DNA from: RH-AL1 sp965277355
Lineage (GTDB): Bacteria > Pseudomonadota > Alphaproteobacteria > Rhizobiales > Beijerinckiaceae
Assembly: GCA_965277355.1 (NCBI GenBank)
Contig: CBDICN010000002.1
Span: forward strand, 1,116,001 to 1,180,000
Reading direction: 5' to 3'
DNA: 64,000 nucleotides
Positions 47,711 through 56,466 of this stretch are shown in pieces (position 1 is the first letter of the stretch; the number at the start of each line of letters is the position of its first letter). The notes under the pieces were generated by a model. It ran no database searches, was not told the origin of the DNA, and worked only from the letters and a program-made list of their open reading frames with translations. The translations under genes and the position numbers were made by a program.

Positions 47711-48904
47711 CTAGTTCATCGAGAGGGGCGGCCCCGTTGCCGCCGCGTCCGCGATGGGTGGCGGCAACGCGAGCGGTTTGTAGAGCGCGTAGGCAGCGGG
47801 GGTGGCTTGCAGCGCCACCGGACCGAGCGCGTAGGGAAACGGCAGGGTGCGTGCGTCGGCATCCGAGAGAGCGGCCGTCGCGAACGCCGCCCAGGCGATC
47901 GACGCGACGAGCGGCTTGTCGTTGGTGTGGGCGGCGACCACATGCGGGACGGCGTGCCGCACGCGTCGCGCAGGGGTGAGGGTGACGTCGATGCCGGCGT
48001 AGGCGAGCGCCTCGGGCCTGCTGACGTCGCCGAGGTTGGCGCCCTTCTTCAGGAGCGCCGCGAAGATCGCGTTCTGCCCGCCGTCGGAATAGGTGGTGCG
48101 CACCGCCGCCGACCCGTCCTTGACGAGCGTCGCGATCCTGGCCTCCTCGTCGGCATGGTAGGTCTTTGCGGCCTGTTCCTTCACCGGATCCTTTGAAGGC
48201 GCGAAGGCGTAGCGCCCGGCGATGATGCTCGTCTCGAGGGATTCGCCCGTCGCCTCGAAGCGATCCGAGCCCTCCTTAAGCTGGCGCCAGAACGCGATGT
48301 TGGCGTCGTTGCGGTAGAGCGCCATGTTCTTGGCGGTCATGTGGAAGGGAAAGGCCTGCAGCTGAAAGGCCGGCTGCCCGCCTCTCAGGGCGTCGCGGGC
48401 GATCGCGTAGAGTTCGCCGACCTGCTTGTCGGTCATCGCGAAGCAGCCCATCGACGAGCAGGTGCCGTGCACCATCACGGCCGAGCCGGTGGCGCCATGG
48501 GCGCGATCGTAGGCGTTGGGAAAGCCGGTGTCGAACGAGAGGTAATAGTGCGAGTTCGGGTTCATCTGGTGCGGGCCGACGGAGTAGAATCCTTCCGGCG
48601 TCTGGCGATCCCCCGAATGCGTCTTAGGCCCGAGTTGGCCGGACCAGCGGCAGATCGGGAACGTCTTGATGGAGACGTAGCGACCGTCGCGGTTCAACTT
48701 CCAGACCTCGATCTCGGATTCCTTCTTGTAGCTGCGCAACACCAGCGGCGCCGATGGGGAGGTTCCTTTGGCGCTCATGATCGCGACGGTCGCCGCAGGG
48801 ATCGGCGCCAAGGCCTTGCTCGGTTCCGCGCGACCCTGCACCGGCGCGAGGCACGCAAGCAACGCTGCCAAAAGCCAAACGACGCTTGTGCGCCATCCTG
48901 TCAT
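47711..48904 (-). CDS. L,D-transpeptidase / murein hydrolase-like (YafK branch), paralogue 3
   Basis: A 397-aa secreted protein of the YafK/DpaA-like branch of YkuD proteins. Signal peptide at ~1-27 (VVWLLAALLACLAPVQGRAE). The YkuD fold starts VLRSYKKESEIEVWKL, and the catalytic motif is MVHGTCSSMGCFAMTD (His, Ser-x-Gly-Cys). A ~200-residue C-terminal part without motifs follows. In E. coli the YafK-type member (DpaA) releases Braun lipoprotein from peptidoglycan, so this group may work on cross-links in reverse. ATG 48904 (MTGWRTS) fits the signal peptide better than the earlier starts. Closely related to the lipoprotein at 58730. Confidence 0.85.
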   Translation of the reverse strand: MTGWRTSVVWLLAALLACLAPVQGRAEPSKALAPIPAATVAIMSAKGTSPSAPLVLRSYKKESEIEVWKLNRDGRYVSIKTFPICRWSGQLGPKTHSGDRQTPEGFYSVGPHQMNPNSHYYLSFDTGFPNAYDRAHGATGSAVMVHGTCSSMGCFAMTDKQVGELYAIARDALRGGQPAFQLQAFPFHMTAKNMALYRNDANIAFWRQLKEGSDRFEATGESLETSIIAGRYAFAPSKDPVKEQAAKTYHADEEARIATLVKDGSAAVRTTYSDGGQNAIFAALLKKGANLGDVSRPEALAYAGIDVTLTPARRVRHAVPHVVAAHTNDKPLVASIAWAAFATAALSDADARTLPFPYALGPVALQATPAAYALYKPLALPPPIADAAATGPPLSMN

Positions 48905-48963
48905 GTTTCGCCGGCTCCACGTCCGCAAAGAGCGTGGCAAACGCGGCGCTCGGCGGGCATACC

Positions 48964-49167
48964 CTAATGCGGAGCGCTTGTCTCGGCGCTTGCGGTAGGG
49001 GGTGTGTCGGCGTTGGCATGACTGAGCTGCCGCGAAATCGTCAGCGCCATTAGCGCCAGAGCCAGCAGGACGAGGGTGCGTACGACCTGGCCCGCGTTGA
49101 CGGCGGGACGGCGCTTGCAGTCATCCGACGTGGTCAAGCTGGTCGCGGCGAAGGTATAGAGGCTCAT
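48964..49167 (-). CDS. Small single-span membrane protein
   Basis: A 67-aa protein; GGAG 5 bp before ATG 49167. One hydrophobic segment is at ~29-48 (VRTLVLLALALMALTISRQL), preceded by a charged loop (DDCKRRPAVNAGQ), followed by a Thr/Ala/Ser-rich tail. Unknown family and function. It lies immediately upstream of the L,D-transpeptidase at 47711 on the same strand. Confidence 0.5.
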   Translation of the reverse strand: MSLYTFAATSLTTSDDCKRRPAVNAGQVVRTLVLLALALMALTISRQLSHANADTPPTASAETSAPH

Positions 49168-49343
49168 GATCGCTCCGCCCGCGCTTCTTGTCGGCCGCGG
49201 GTTCAGGAAACGTAAAGCAGCTTTGTTGAAGGCTGGTTAAGCATCGCACGTCCGTTTCCGGCCGAGCCGCATGGCAAGCCGCTTGCTTTGAGCAGAGTCA
49301 GAGTGAGAAGTCCGGAACGGGCCGTGCCAAGCCCTGGGGAGTG

Positions 49344-50882
49344 ATGTTTTTGTCAGGCTTGCCGTGCTTCAACGAGATGACCTTTGAAGGCGGTAAGACG
49401 CGTGCCGCCTACGAGGGGATCGCCCGCTGGCTCGATGAGACGCCGAAGGAGTTCTTCGCCACCCGGCGTGGCCATGCCGAACTCATGTTCCGGCGCATCG
49501 GCATCACCTTCAACGTCTACGGCGACAAGGACGCGACCGAACGGCTGATCCCGTTCGACATCATCCCGCGGGTGCTCCAGCGCAGCGAATGGACGAGGCT
49601 CGAAGCGGGCCTTGTTCAGCGGGTGACGGCGCTCAACCGCTTCCTCGCGGACGTCTACGGCAAGCAGGAGATCATCAGGGCCGGCATCGTCCCGGAGTCG
49701 ATGATCAAGAGCAATCCGGCCTACCGGCAGGAGATGGTCGGCCGGCCGGTGCCGCACGACATCTACGTGCACATCGCCGGCATCGACGTCGTACGGGTCG
49801 ATTCCGCTGACTTCTACGTCCTTGAGGATAACGTCCGCACGCCGTCCGGCGTCTCCTACATGCTCGAGAACCGGGAAGTGATGATGCGGGTGGCGCCGGA
49901 TCTCTTCGCGGACCATCGCGTGGCGCCGGTCGAAAACTACCCCGACGCGCTACTCGCCGCCCTGCGCTCGGTGAAAGGCTCGCATTGCGGCGAGCCCGCC
50001 GTGGCGCTGCTGACGCCCGGACCGTTCAATAGCGCCTATTATGAACACTCGTTCCTCGCCGACAAGCTCGGCTGCGAGTTGGTCGAGGGGCGCGACCTGA
50101 TGGTCGAGGACGACATCGTCTACATGCGCACGACCGAGGGTCCGAAGCGCGTCGACGTGATCTACCGCCGCATCGACGACGACTTCCTCGATCCGCTCTT
50201 CTTCAAGCCGGAGAGCGTGCTTGGCGTCCCAGGCATCATGAAGGCCTATCTGGCAGGCAACGTCACCATCGCCAACGCGGTCGGCACCGGCATCGCCGAC
50301 GACAAGGCGATCTACGCCTATATGCCGGAGATCATCCGCTTCTATCTCGGCGAGGAGGCCAAGCTCAGGAACGTGCAGACCTGGTGCTGTCGCGAGGAGG
50401 ACTCGCTGCGCTACGTGCTCGGGCACCTTCACGAGTTGGTCGTCAAGGAAGTCAGCGGCTCCGGCGGCTACGGCATGCTGATCGGCCCGCATGCCAGCAA
50501 GGCGGAGATCGAGGCCTTTGCGGCGAAGCTGAAGCACGAGCCGGAGAATTTCATCGCCCAGCCCACCCTCGCGCTCTCGACTTGCCCGACCTATTTCGAC
50601 AGCGGCGTCGCGCCGCGCCATGTCGATCTGCGGCCCTTCGTTCTGTCGGGCTCGAACGGCGTGCGCGTCGTGCCCGGCGGGCTGACGCGGGTCGCGCTGA
50701 AAGAGGGTTCGCTCGTGGTCAATTCGAGCCAAGGCGGCGGCACCAAAGACACCTGGATCATCGACGATGCGGATGGTTCTGGGCCGGGCCTCGCTTCCGA
50801 TCTACCCCGCGCGCACCCGGTCGGCCGCCAGACGCAAAGTCAAAGTCAGGGGTTCGGAAGCCAGAGCCAGAGCCAGGGTTAG
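49344..50882 (+). CDS. Circularly permuted ATP-grasp type 2 protein (DUF404/407)
   Basis: A 512-aa protein of the CP-ATP-grasp_2 family, probably a peptide ligase. Signature segments are the start CFNEMTFEGG...YEGIARWL, IGITFNVYG, IPFDIIPRVL, DFYVLEDNVRTPSGVSYMLENR with the core VLEDNVR, and the C-terminal ELVVKEVSGSGGYGMLIGP...ENFIAQPTLALST. The tail is unusual: a Gln/Ser-rich repeat (TQSQSQGFGSQSQSQ). ATG 49344 with GGGGA upstream is used; a GTG at 49341 is possible. Its stop is 3 bp from the start of the alpha-E protein gene. In most genomes this pair is completed by a transglutaminase-like gene, which is absent here. Confidence 0.9.
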   Translation: MFLSGLPCFNEMTFEGGKTRAAYEGIARWLDETPKEFFATRRGHAELMFRRIGITFNVYGDKDATERLIPFDIIPRVLQRSEWTRLEAGLVQRVTALNRFLADVYGKQEIIRAGIVPESMIKSNPAYRQEMVGRPVPHDIYVHIAGIDVVRVDSADFYVLEDNVRTPSGVSYMLENREVMMRVAPDLFADHRVAPVENYPDALLAALRSVKGSHCGEPAVALLTPGPFNSAYYEHSFLADKLGCELVEGRDLMVEDDIVYMRTTEGPKRVDVIYRRIDDDFLDPLFFKPESVLGVPGIMKAYLAGNVTIANAVGTGIADDKAIYAYMPEIIRFYLGEEAKLRNVQTWCCREEDSLRYVLGHLHELVVKEVSGSGGYGMLIGPHASKAEIEAFAAKLKHEPENFIAQPTLALSTCPTYFDSGVAPRHVDLRPFVLSGSNGVRVVPGGLTRVALKEGSLVVNSSQGGGTKDTWIIDDADGSGPGLASDLPRAHPVGRQTQSQSQGFGSQSQSQG

Positions 50883-50885
50883 GTC

Positions 50886-51863
50886 ATGCTGGCGCGCACC
50901 GCGGACGCGATCTTCTGGCTTTCCCGCTACATGGAGCGGGCGGATTTCCTCGCGCGCATCATCCAGGCCACGCAACGACTGGCCGGGCTGCCGACTGTCT
51001 ACGCGTTGGACGGCAACGCGCGGCAAGGCACCGAATGGGACAGCGCCCTCGAGGCGTCCGGCGCCTCCGAAGGCTTCCGCGTCACCGGTGGCGTCGTCAA
51101 CGAGACGAACGTCGTCGAATATCTCGCTTTTTCGATCGAAAATCCTTCGTCCATTCGCAATTGCATCGCCAACGCCCGCAGCAACGCCCGCTCGATCCGC
51201 GTCGCGCTGACAAGCGAAATGTGGGAGGCGATCAACAGTGCCTGGTTCGAGTTGCTCCGCTTCGAGCAGCAGCGCGGCGGCGACATGCTGCAGCGCGAGG
51301 ACATCACCCGCTTTCTCGACTTCGTGAAGAAGACGTCGCTCGACTTCGACGGCTGCGCTTATCGCACCATGCTACGCAACGACGCCTACTGGTTCTCCCG
51401 CCTCGGGGTTTTCATCGAGCGGGCCGACAACACCGCCCGGATCCTCGACGTGAAGTACAACGTGCTGCTTCCCGAAAACGAGGTGGTCGGCGGCTCGCTC
51501 GACTACTTCCAGTGGACCGCGATTCTCCGCGCGGTCTCGGCGCACACGGCCTACCACTGGGTCTACCGCCAAAGCATCAAGCCGTGGCTCGTCGCCGATC
51601 TCCTGATCCTTAAGCCGGACATGCCGCGCTCGCTGATCGCCTGCTACGACGACATCGTCTACTTCCTCGACTGCATCAGCCGGGCTTATGGCCGGCAGGG
51701 CCCGGCGCAGCACCATGCCCGCGACATGTTCGAGCGGCTCTCCAAGGCCTCCACGCGCGAGATCTTCCAGGCGGGGCTGCACGAGTTCATCACCGCCTTC
51801 GTTGAGGAGAACAGCCGGCTCGGCGACGCGATCAGCAAGCAATATCTGGCGCTCGCCGGTTGA
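50886..51863 (+). CDS. Alpha-E domain protein
   Basis: A 325-aa all-helical protein (DUF403, alpha-E). Characteristic start: MLARTADAIFWLSRYMERADFLARII. Two later conserved helical segments are AYRTMLRNDAYWFSRLGVFIERADNTARILDVKY and YHWVYRQSIKPWLVADLL. The family almost always follows the CP-ATP-grasp gene and is thought to bind its product or act with a transglutaminase/protease partner in peptide modification. It starts 3 bp after the ATP-grasp stop. Confidence 0.92.
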   Translation: MLARTADAIFWLSRYMERADFLARIIQATQRLAGLPTVYALDGNARQGTEWDSALEASGASEGFRVTGGVVNETNVVEYLAFSIENPSSIRNCIANARSNARSIRVALTSEMWEAINSAWFELLRFEQQRGGDMLQREDITRFLDFVKKTSLDFDGCAYRTMLRNDAYWFSRLGVFIERADNTARILDVKYNVLLPENEVVGGSLDYFQWTAILRAVSAHTAYHWVYRQSIKPWLVADLLILKPDMPRSLIACYDDIVYFLDCISRAYGRQGPAQHHARDMFERLSKASTREIFQAGLHEFITAFVEENSRLGDAISKQYLALAG

Positions 51864-51912
51864 GAAGCGGCGCGCGGAAGCCATGTCTTCGCAGACCATT
51901 CAGGAGGTATCC

Positions 51913-52248
51913 GTGTCGAAGATCGCCATCACCCCGCATGACGGACCGATCAAGGTCGTCTGGAACGGCCATGCCGTCGCGACGTCCACCAATGTGCTGG
52001 ATCTGCGCGAGGGCGGCGCCGAGCCGGTCCTCTACGTGCCGCGCGCCGACGCCGACATGCGCTTCTTCGAGCGGACCGAGCGCACGACGCACTGCCCCTA
52101 CAAGGGCGACGCCAAGTATTTTTCGCTCCATGACGGCGACACCCGCGCCGACAACGCGGTCTGGACCTACGAGGCGCCGATCGCCGGGGCCGAGCTGATC
52201 AAGGATCATCTCGCTTTCTACCAAAACAAGGTGACGATCGAGGGCTGA
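51913..52248 (+). CDS. DUF427 family protein
   Basis: A 111-aa cytosolic protein with the DUF427 beta-fold: KIAITPHDGPIKVVWNGHAVA, VLYVPRADADMRFFERTERTTHCPYKGDAKYFSL, then WTYEAPIAGAELIKDHLAFY. The TTHCPYKGDAKYFS stretch is the family signature. GTG 51913 is chosen over ATG 51883 because AGGAGG sits 5 bp before it and it gives the normal family length. Function unknown. It lies 49 bp after the alpha-E gene, in the place where a transglutaminase gene is usual. Confidence 0.85.
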   Translation: MSKIAITPHDGPIKVVWNGHAVATSTNVLDLREGGAEPVLYVPRADADMRFFERTERTTHCPYKGDAKYFSLHDGDTRADNAVWTYEAPIAGAELIKDHLAFYQNKVTIEG

Positions 52249-52434
52249 GCGGATTCGGCTCGCGTGTCGAGATGTGGGCCTTCGAGGCGCTGTTAACCCT
52301 GTCTCTTCACTCAGTATAAGGCCCGAGGACTGCGTTATCCTTTAGGTAACCATACCAATGCTTTAAACGTTACTCTTAAAAATTATCCTTTATGATGCCC
52401 TTGTCGAAGTAAACGTTGGTGAGGGCTGGGTCCG

Positions 52435-53508
52435 ATGTCGCGTCGTATTCTGTACAGTCTGTTTCTTGCGGGTGCGTGCGCGCCGCCGACACTGGCGCAC
52501 GCGCAGGATCTGTCGTCCATCGTCGCCGTGGACGAGGGGGTGACGCCGCGGCCGAGCTACCGCAAGGCGATGAAGGATTTTCCGCCGCCGGGCGGCCGCT
52601 ACGGCGGCGGCGCGCTGGAATACGTTCTGACCGGCGGCCGGCCGGAGCCGATCGCGCCACAATACGAAGGCGTCGCGGCGCCGCAGATCGGCTACGTCGC
52701 GCCGGTGCCCCCCTACATCCATCCGGTCCCGAAGTCTCCGGCCTATGACCATGGCCACCGCGTCCGCGCGCCGCGCGCCTACGAGCAGCAGGGCTCCTAT
52801 CAGCGGGTTCCGACCTACGCGCCGGGCGCCTACGGTCCGCCGCCGTCCCCGCCCTTGTTCGGGTCGCTGTTCGCTCCGTCGCCTGCACCGGCCTACGCGC
52901 CCGCGGCGCAGGCGTCGCTGCCGGCCGGAGGCCTGCCCGACTACGATCCTCATTCGGGGGATTTCACCGGCAGCTCGCCGTCTCCGCAGCCGGTGTCCTA
53001 CGGTGCGCCTGGTGGGTCCTACGACCCTGTCGCCGCCGACCCCGGCATGGTGACGAGGCCGATGAACCCGATGTACTACCGCCAGCAGGTCGCCTACGCC
53101 GGACGCGAGCGACCAGGCACGGTCGTCATCGACACGCCGGACAAGTTCCTCTACTTGGTCGAGCCGGGCGGCCGGGCGGTGCGCTACGGCATCGGCGTCG
53201 GTCGGCCGGGTTTCTCTTGGTCCGGTGTGAAGACGATTTCGCGCAAGGCGCAATGGCCCGGCTGGACGCCGCCGACCGAGATGCTGGCGCGCCGACCCGA
53301 CCTCCCTCGTCACATGGACGGCGGCCAGGCCAATCCGCTCGGCGCGCGCGCGCTCTACCTCGGCTCGTCGCTCTACCGCATCCACGGCACCAACGAGCCC
53401 TATACCATCGGCACCAACGTCTCGTCGGGCTGTATCCGCATGATGAACGCCGATGTCGTCGACCTTTACGACCGCGTCGATGTCGGCACGAAGGTCATCG
53501 TGCGCTGA
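52435..53508 (+). CDS. L,D-transpeptidase (YkuD/ErfK family), paralogue 4
   Basis: A 357-aa secreted enzyme. Signal peptide at ~1-23 (ILYSLFLAGACAPPTLAHAQ). A ~190-residue Pro/Tyr/Gly-rich linker follows, presumably crossing the peptidoglycan. The YkuD domain (~225-357) has the same architecture as the genes at 40823 and 41783, with active site IHGTNEPYTIGTNVSSGCIRMMN; the YTIGTNV variant marks a subgroup. Upstream 52249-52434 is AT-rich with promoter-like sequence. The ATG at 52435 is the only good start. Confidence 0.93.
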   Translation: MSRRILYSLFLAGACAPPTLAHAQDLSSIVAVDEGVTPRPSYRKAMKDFPPPGGRYGGGALEYVLTGGRPEPIAPQYEGVAAPQIGYVAPVPPYIHPVPKSPAYDHGHRVRAPRAYEQQGSYQRVPTYAPGAYGPPPSPPLFGSLFAPSPAPAYAPAAQASLPAGGLPDYDPHSGDFTGSSPSPQPVSYGAPGGSYDPVAADPGMVTRPMNPMYYRQQVAYAGRERPGTVVIDTPDKFLYLVEPGGRAVRYGIGVGRPGFSWSGVKTISRKAQWPGWTPPTEMLARRPDLPRHMDGGQANPLGARALYLGSSLYRIHGTNEPYTIGTNVSSGCIRMMNADVVDLYDRVDVGTKVIVR

Positions 53509-53534
53509 CGATGGCGCAGACCGAATAACCAGGA

Positions 53535-53550
53535 GAGAGCGACCGCTCTC
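53535..53550. terminator. Small hairpin between convergent transpeptidase and DUF2076 genes
   Basis: GAGAGC, GACC loop, GCTCTC (53535-53550), followed on the plus strand by GCCTTCCCTTT. A modest terminator candidate between convergent genes. Confidence 0.4.
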
Positions 53551-53580
53551 GCCTTCCCTTTCGTGGCCTCGGCGTGAACC

Positions 53581-54375
53581 TCAGACGTCGAAGCTGCCGT
53601 CGTCGCTTCCGCCGAAATCGCCGGCATCCTGAGCGGCGTCCTGTTGGTAGTCGGCCGCGGTGCCGCCGGCATTGCCGTAATCGCCGGCGTCCTGCGCGGC
53701 GTCCTGGTCCTGATCGGCATCCTGCTGCCAGTCGGCGTCCGTGCCGCCGCTGTTGTTTCCGTCGCCGTAGTAATTGTTGACGACACTCTCGCCGCCCATG
53801 CCCGAGCCGATGCCGAGCGGGCTGTTGTGACCGCCCATCAGGCCGCGGATCGAATCGGCCAGCAGCACGCCGCCGGCGACGCCGGCCGCCGCGCCCAGCG
53901 CGCCCTTGAGGAAGCCGCCGCCGCCCGCCTGCTGCTGCGGTGCCGCGCCACCCCAAGGTCCACCCTGCTGCTGGGGCGGATAACCCTGCTGCGGCGGTGC
54001 ATAGCCCTGCTGGGGCGGATAGCCGCCGCCCTGCTGCGTGGCCCCTTGGTTCCACACCGAGCGCTGCGGCGGGGGCGGCGCCTGCGTCTGGCTCGCACCG
54101 CCGCCGAACAGGCCGGAGAGAAAGCCGCCACTCTGCTGGGGGCGCGCCTGCTGCAGCTCGTGCACCTGCTGCTCGAGCTGCTGCAGCCGCTGGTTCGCCG
54201 CCTGCAGCGCTTGATCCTGCACGATGACCGTTTGAGACAGCAGGTACGGCGCGTAAGGCTGCTGCCGGACGTTGTCGGCGATCATCTGCTCGGCTTCTTG
54301 GTCGCGCTGACCGTTCGATTGATTGCGCATGCGATCGAACAAACCCTGCAGAAGCTGACGCTCTTCGGGTGACAT
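53581..54375 (-). CDS. DUF2076 family protein, Gln/Gly/Pro-rich
   Basis: A 264-aa protein. The N-terminal domain MSPEERQLLQGLFDRMR...RDQEAEQMIADNVRQQPYAPYLLSQTVIVQDQALQAANQRLQQLE is the DUF2076 signature. A Gln/Pro/Tyr-rich middle (YPPQQGYAPPQQGYPPQQ) leads to a Gly/Ala hydrophobic hairpin (FLKGALGAAAGVAGGVLLADSI) and an acidic Asp/Ala/Gly C-terminus with repeats of QDAGD. ATG 54375 has GGGAGA upstream; the longer version is unlikely. Function unknown, perhaps periplasmic or membrane-associated. Confidence 0.85.
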   Translation of the reverse strand: MSPEERQLLQGLFDRMRNQSNGQRDQEAEQMIADNVRQQPYAPYLLSQTVIVQDQALQAANQRLQQLEQQVHELQQARPQQSGGFLSGLFGGGASQTQAPPPPQRSVWNQGATQQGGGYPPQQGYAPPQQGYPPQQQGGPWGGAAPQQQAGGGGFLKGALGAAAGVAGGVLLADSIRGLMGGHNSPLGIGSGMGGESVVNNYYGDGNNSGGTDADWQQDADQDQDAAQDAGDYGNAGGTAADYQQDAAQDAGDFGGSDDGSFDV

Positions 54376-54510
54376 GGTCTTCTCCCAAGATGGACGCGGG
54401 CTTTTCATCCCGCGCGCCTGATATGGGGCGCCACGACGCAGGCGGAAGACCGCGACCTTGCTCCCGTGGTCTACCCCTTCTAGAAGACGGCCTCTTCACG
54501 CGAGGCGACG

Positions 54511-56025
54511 ATGTCGACAGCAAGGAAAGAAGGCGCCGAGGCGCGCCTGCCGCGCGGCTTCGGCGATCGCGGCGCGCGCGACATCGCCGCGACCGCGCGC
54601 ATGCTCGACACGATCCGTGAGACCTACGAACTCTACGGCTTCGAGGCGGTGGAGACGCCGCTGATCGAGTTCACCGACGCGCTCGGCAAGTTCCTGCCGG
54701 ACCTCGACCGGCCGAACGAGGGTGTGTTCTCCTGCAAGGACGACGACGAACAGTGGCTGTCGCTGCGCTACGATCTCACCGCACCGCTGGCCCGCTACGT
54801 CGCCGAGAACTACGACCGTCTGCCGAAGCCGTACCGCTCGTTCCGCGCCGGATACGTGTTTCGCAACGAGAAGCCGGGGCCGGGACGGTTTCGACAGTTC
54901 ATGCAGTTCGACGCCGACACCGTCGGCTCGGCCTCGATCGCGGCCGATGCCGAGATGTGCATGATGGCGGCCGATACGCTGGAAGCGCTCGGCATCGCGC
55001 GCGGCGCCTACGTGATCAAGGTCAACAGCCGCAAGGTTTTGGACGGCGTGATGGAGGCGATCGGCCTCGGTGGGCCGGAGAACGCCGGGGGGCGCCTCAC
55101 CGTACTGCGCGCCATCGACAAGCTCGACCGGCTCGGAGTTGAGGGGGTGCGCCTTTTGCTCGGGCCGGGACGCAAAGACGAGAGCGGTGATTTTACCAAG
55201 GGTGCGGGGCTGGACGAGGGGCAGACCACGGCTGTGATGAACCGTCTGACAGTCGATCTGGCCAGCGACGACACCGGCATCGTCCTGGGAGGACCGGGGC
55301 GCGACATCGGCCAGCCACTCGGCGAAGCATCCGAGTCCGCAGGTTTCGTCGAACTCGTCGAGATCAAACGACTTGTCCGCGCCGCCGGTTATGGACCGGA
55401 ACGCATCCGTATCGACTCTTCGGTCGTGCGCGGCCTCGAATATTACACCGGCCCGGTATTCGAGGCCGAGCTCACCTTCGAGGTGAAGGACGACGACGGG
55501 CGTCCGATCCGCTTCGGCTCGGTCGGCGGCGGCGGGCGCTACGACGGGCTCGTCGGCCGTTTTCGCGGCGAGGACGTGCCGGCGACCGGCTTCTCGATCG
55601 GCGTCTCGCGGCTCTATGCGGCGCTCAAGGCGATCGGCTCGCCTATTGTCGCCCAGGCCGCGCCGAAAGCGCCCGTCATCGTGCTGGTGTTGGACAAGTC
55701 GGAGATCGCCCGCTACCAGGCGCTCGTCACCGCGCTGCGCCGCGCCGGCATGCCTGCCGAACTCTACCTCGGCGCGTCCGGCATGAACGCGCAGCTGAAA
55801 TATGCCGACAGGCGCGGCGCCCGCTGCGCCGTTATCCAGGGTTCGAACGAGCGCGACCATGCCGACGGCCCGCAGGTCGTGGTGCGCGACCTCGTTCTCG
55901 GCGCCGAGCTCGCCAAGGCCACCAAGGACCGCGCCGACTACGTCGAACTCCGCGCCAAGGCGCAAAGCCCGGTCGCGGAAGCCGACCTCGTCGCCAAGGT
56001 CCGCGAGGTGCTGGCGCGGCACTGA
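54511..56025 (+). CDS. hisS: Histidyl-tRNA synthetase (alphaproteobacterial type)
   Basis: A 504-aa class II aminoacyl-tRNA synthetase that charges tRNA-His. Motif 1 lies around GFEAVETPLIEF, motif 2 is YRSFRAGYVFRNEK...GRFRQFMQFDADTVGS, the histidine A motif is SSVVRGLEYYTGPVFEAEL, and motif 3 is FSIGVSRLYAAL. GRFRQFMQFD and GLEYYTGPV replace the usual GRYRQFHQ and GLDYYTGT; this is the divergent alphaproteobacterial HisRS, known to accept tRNA-His lacking the extra G-1. The C-terminal anticodon-binding domain (VIVLVLDKSEIARYQAL...) is complete. ATG 54511 follows GGCGACG. Essential gene. Confidence 0.96.
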   Translation: MSTARKEGAEARLPRGFGDRGARDIAATARMLDTIRETYELYGFEAVETPLIEFTDALGKFLPDLDRPNEGVFSCKDDDEQWLSLRYDLTAPLARYVAENYDRLPKPYRSFRAGYVFRNEKPGPGRFRQFMQFDADTVGSASIAADAEMCMMAADTLEALGIARGAYVIKVNSRKVLDGVMEAIGLGGPENAGGRLTVLRAIDKLDRLGVEGVRLLLGPGRKDESGDFTKGAGLDEGQTTAVMNRLTVDLASDDTGIVLGGPGRDIGQPLGEASESAGFVELVEIKRLVRAAGYGPERIRIDSSVVRGLEYYTGPVFEAELTFEVKDDDGRPIRFGSVGGGGRYDGLVGRFRGEDVPATGFSIGVSRLYAALKAIGSPIVAQAAPKAPVIVLVLDKSEIARYQALVTALRRAGMPAELYLGASGMNAQLKYADRRGARCAVIQGSNERDHADGPQVVVRDLVLGAELAKATKDRADYVELRAKAQSPVAEADLVAKVREVLARH

Positions 56026-56046
56026 CGACGCCGGGGCGGCCGGCTT

Positions 56047-56433
56047 TCAACGTCCGCTGACGCTAGTTCGAGCAACGACCGGCTCCTCGTCGTCATCGTT
56101 ACGGCGGCGGTCGCCGCGATACGGGGCACGCGGCGCCGCATCGCGATCATAGTCGCGCGGCGGCGGCCCGCGATCGTCGGGATCCTCATAACGGCGGCGT
56201 TCGGGCGGCGGTTCGTCGTCGCGATCGTAGCGGCGGCGCTCGGCGCGATCGTCGTCGCCGGCCCCGGGATCGCCCGTCTCGTAGCAGCGGCCGTTCTCGT
56301 CGCAGCTGGTCCGCGCCTCGACGAGCGGCACCCGCGCCGCAGCGAGGCTCGGGGTGGCGCGCGCGGGCGCAGCGCCAAAGGGGAAAGAGCATATCATTAA
56401 CGCTGCGAGCGCGCCGGCCGGGACATGGGTCAT
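56047..56433 (-). CDS. Secreted Arg/Asp-rich low-complexity protein
   Basis: A 128-aa protein. Signal peptide at ~1-26 (AGALAALMICSFPFGAAPARA). The mature part has a two-Cys segment (TSCDENGRCYETGDPGAGDDDR) followed by charged repeats built on RRRYDRDDEPPPERRRYEDPDDRGPPPRDYD, with alternating basic and acidic blocks. Such sequence is disordered. Function unknown. Convergent with hisS (21 bp between stops) and 33 bp downstream of the similar low-complexity gene at 56467. Confidence 0.62.
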   Translation of the reverse strand: MTHVPAGALAALMICSFPFGAAPARATPSLAAARVPLVEARTSCDENGRCYETGDPGAGDDDRAERRRYDRDDEPPPERRRYEDPDDRGPPPRDYDRDAAPRAPYRGDRRRNDDDEEPVVARTSVSGR

Positions 56434-56466
56434 CGCATGGTCCTCCTGGACCGGATCGAACGCCGT

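Noticed and set aside
52249..52434. CtrA box (TTAA-N7-TTAA) upstream of the fourth transpeptidase
   Set aside because: The two TTAA words are separated by nine bases, not seven, and no better match was seen.
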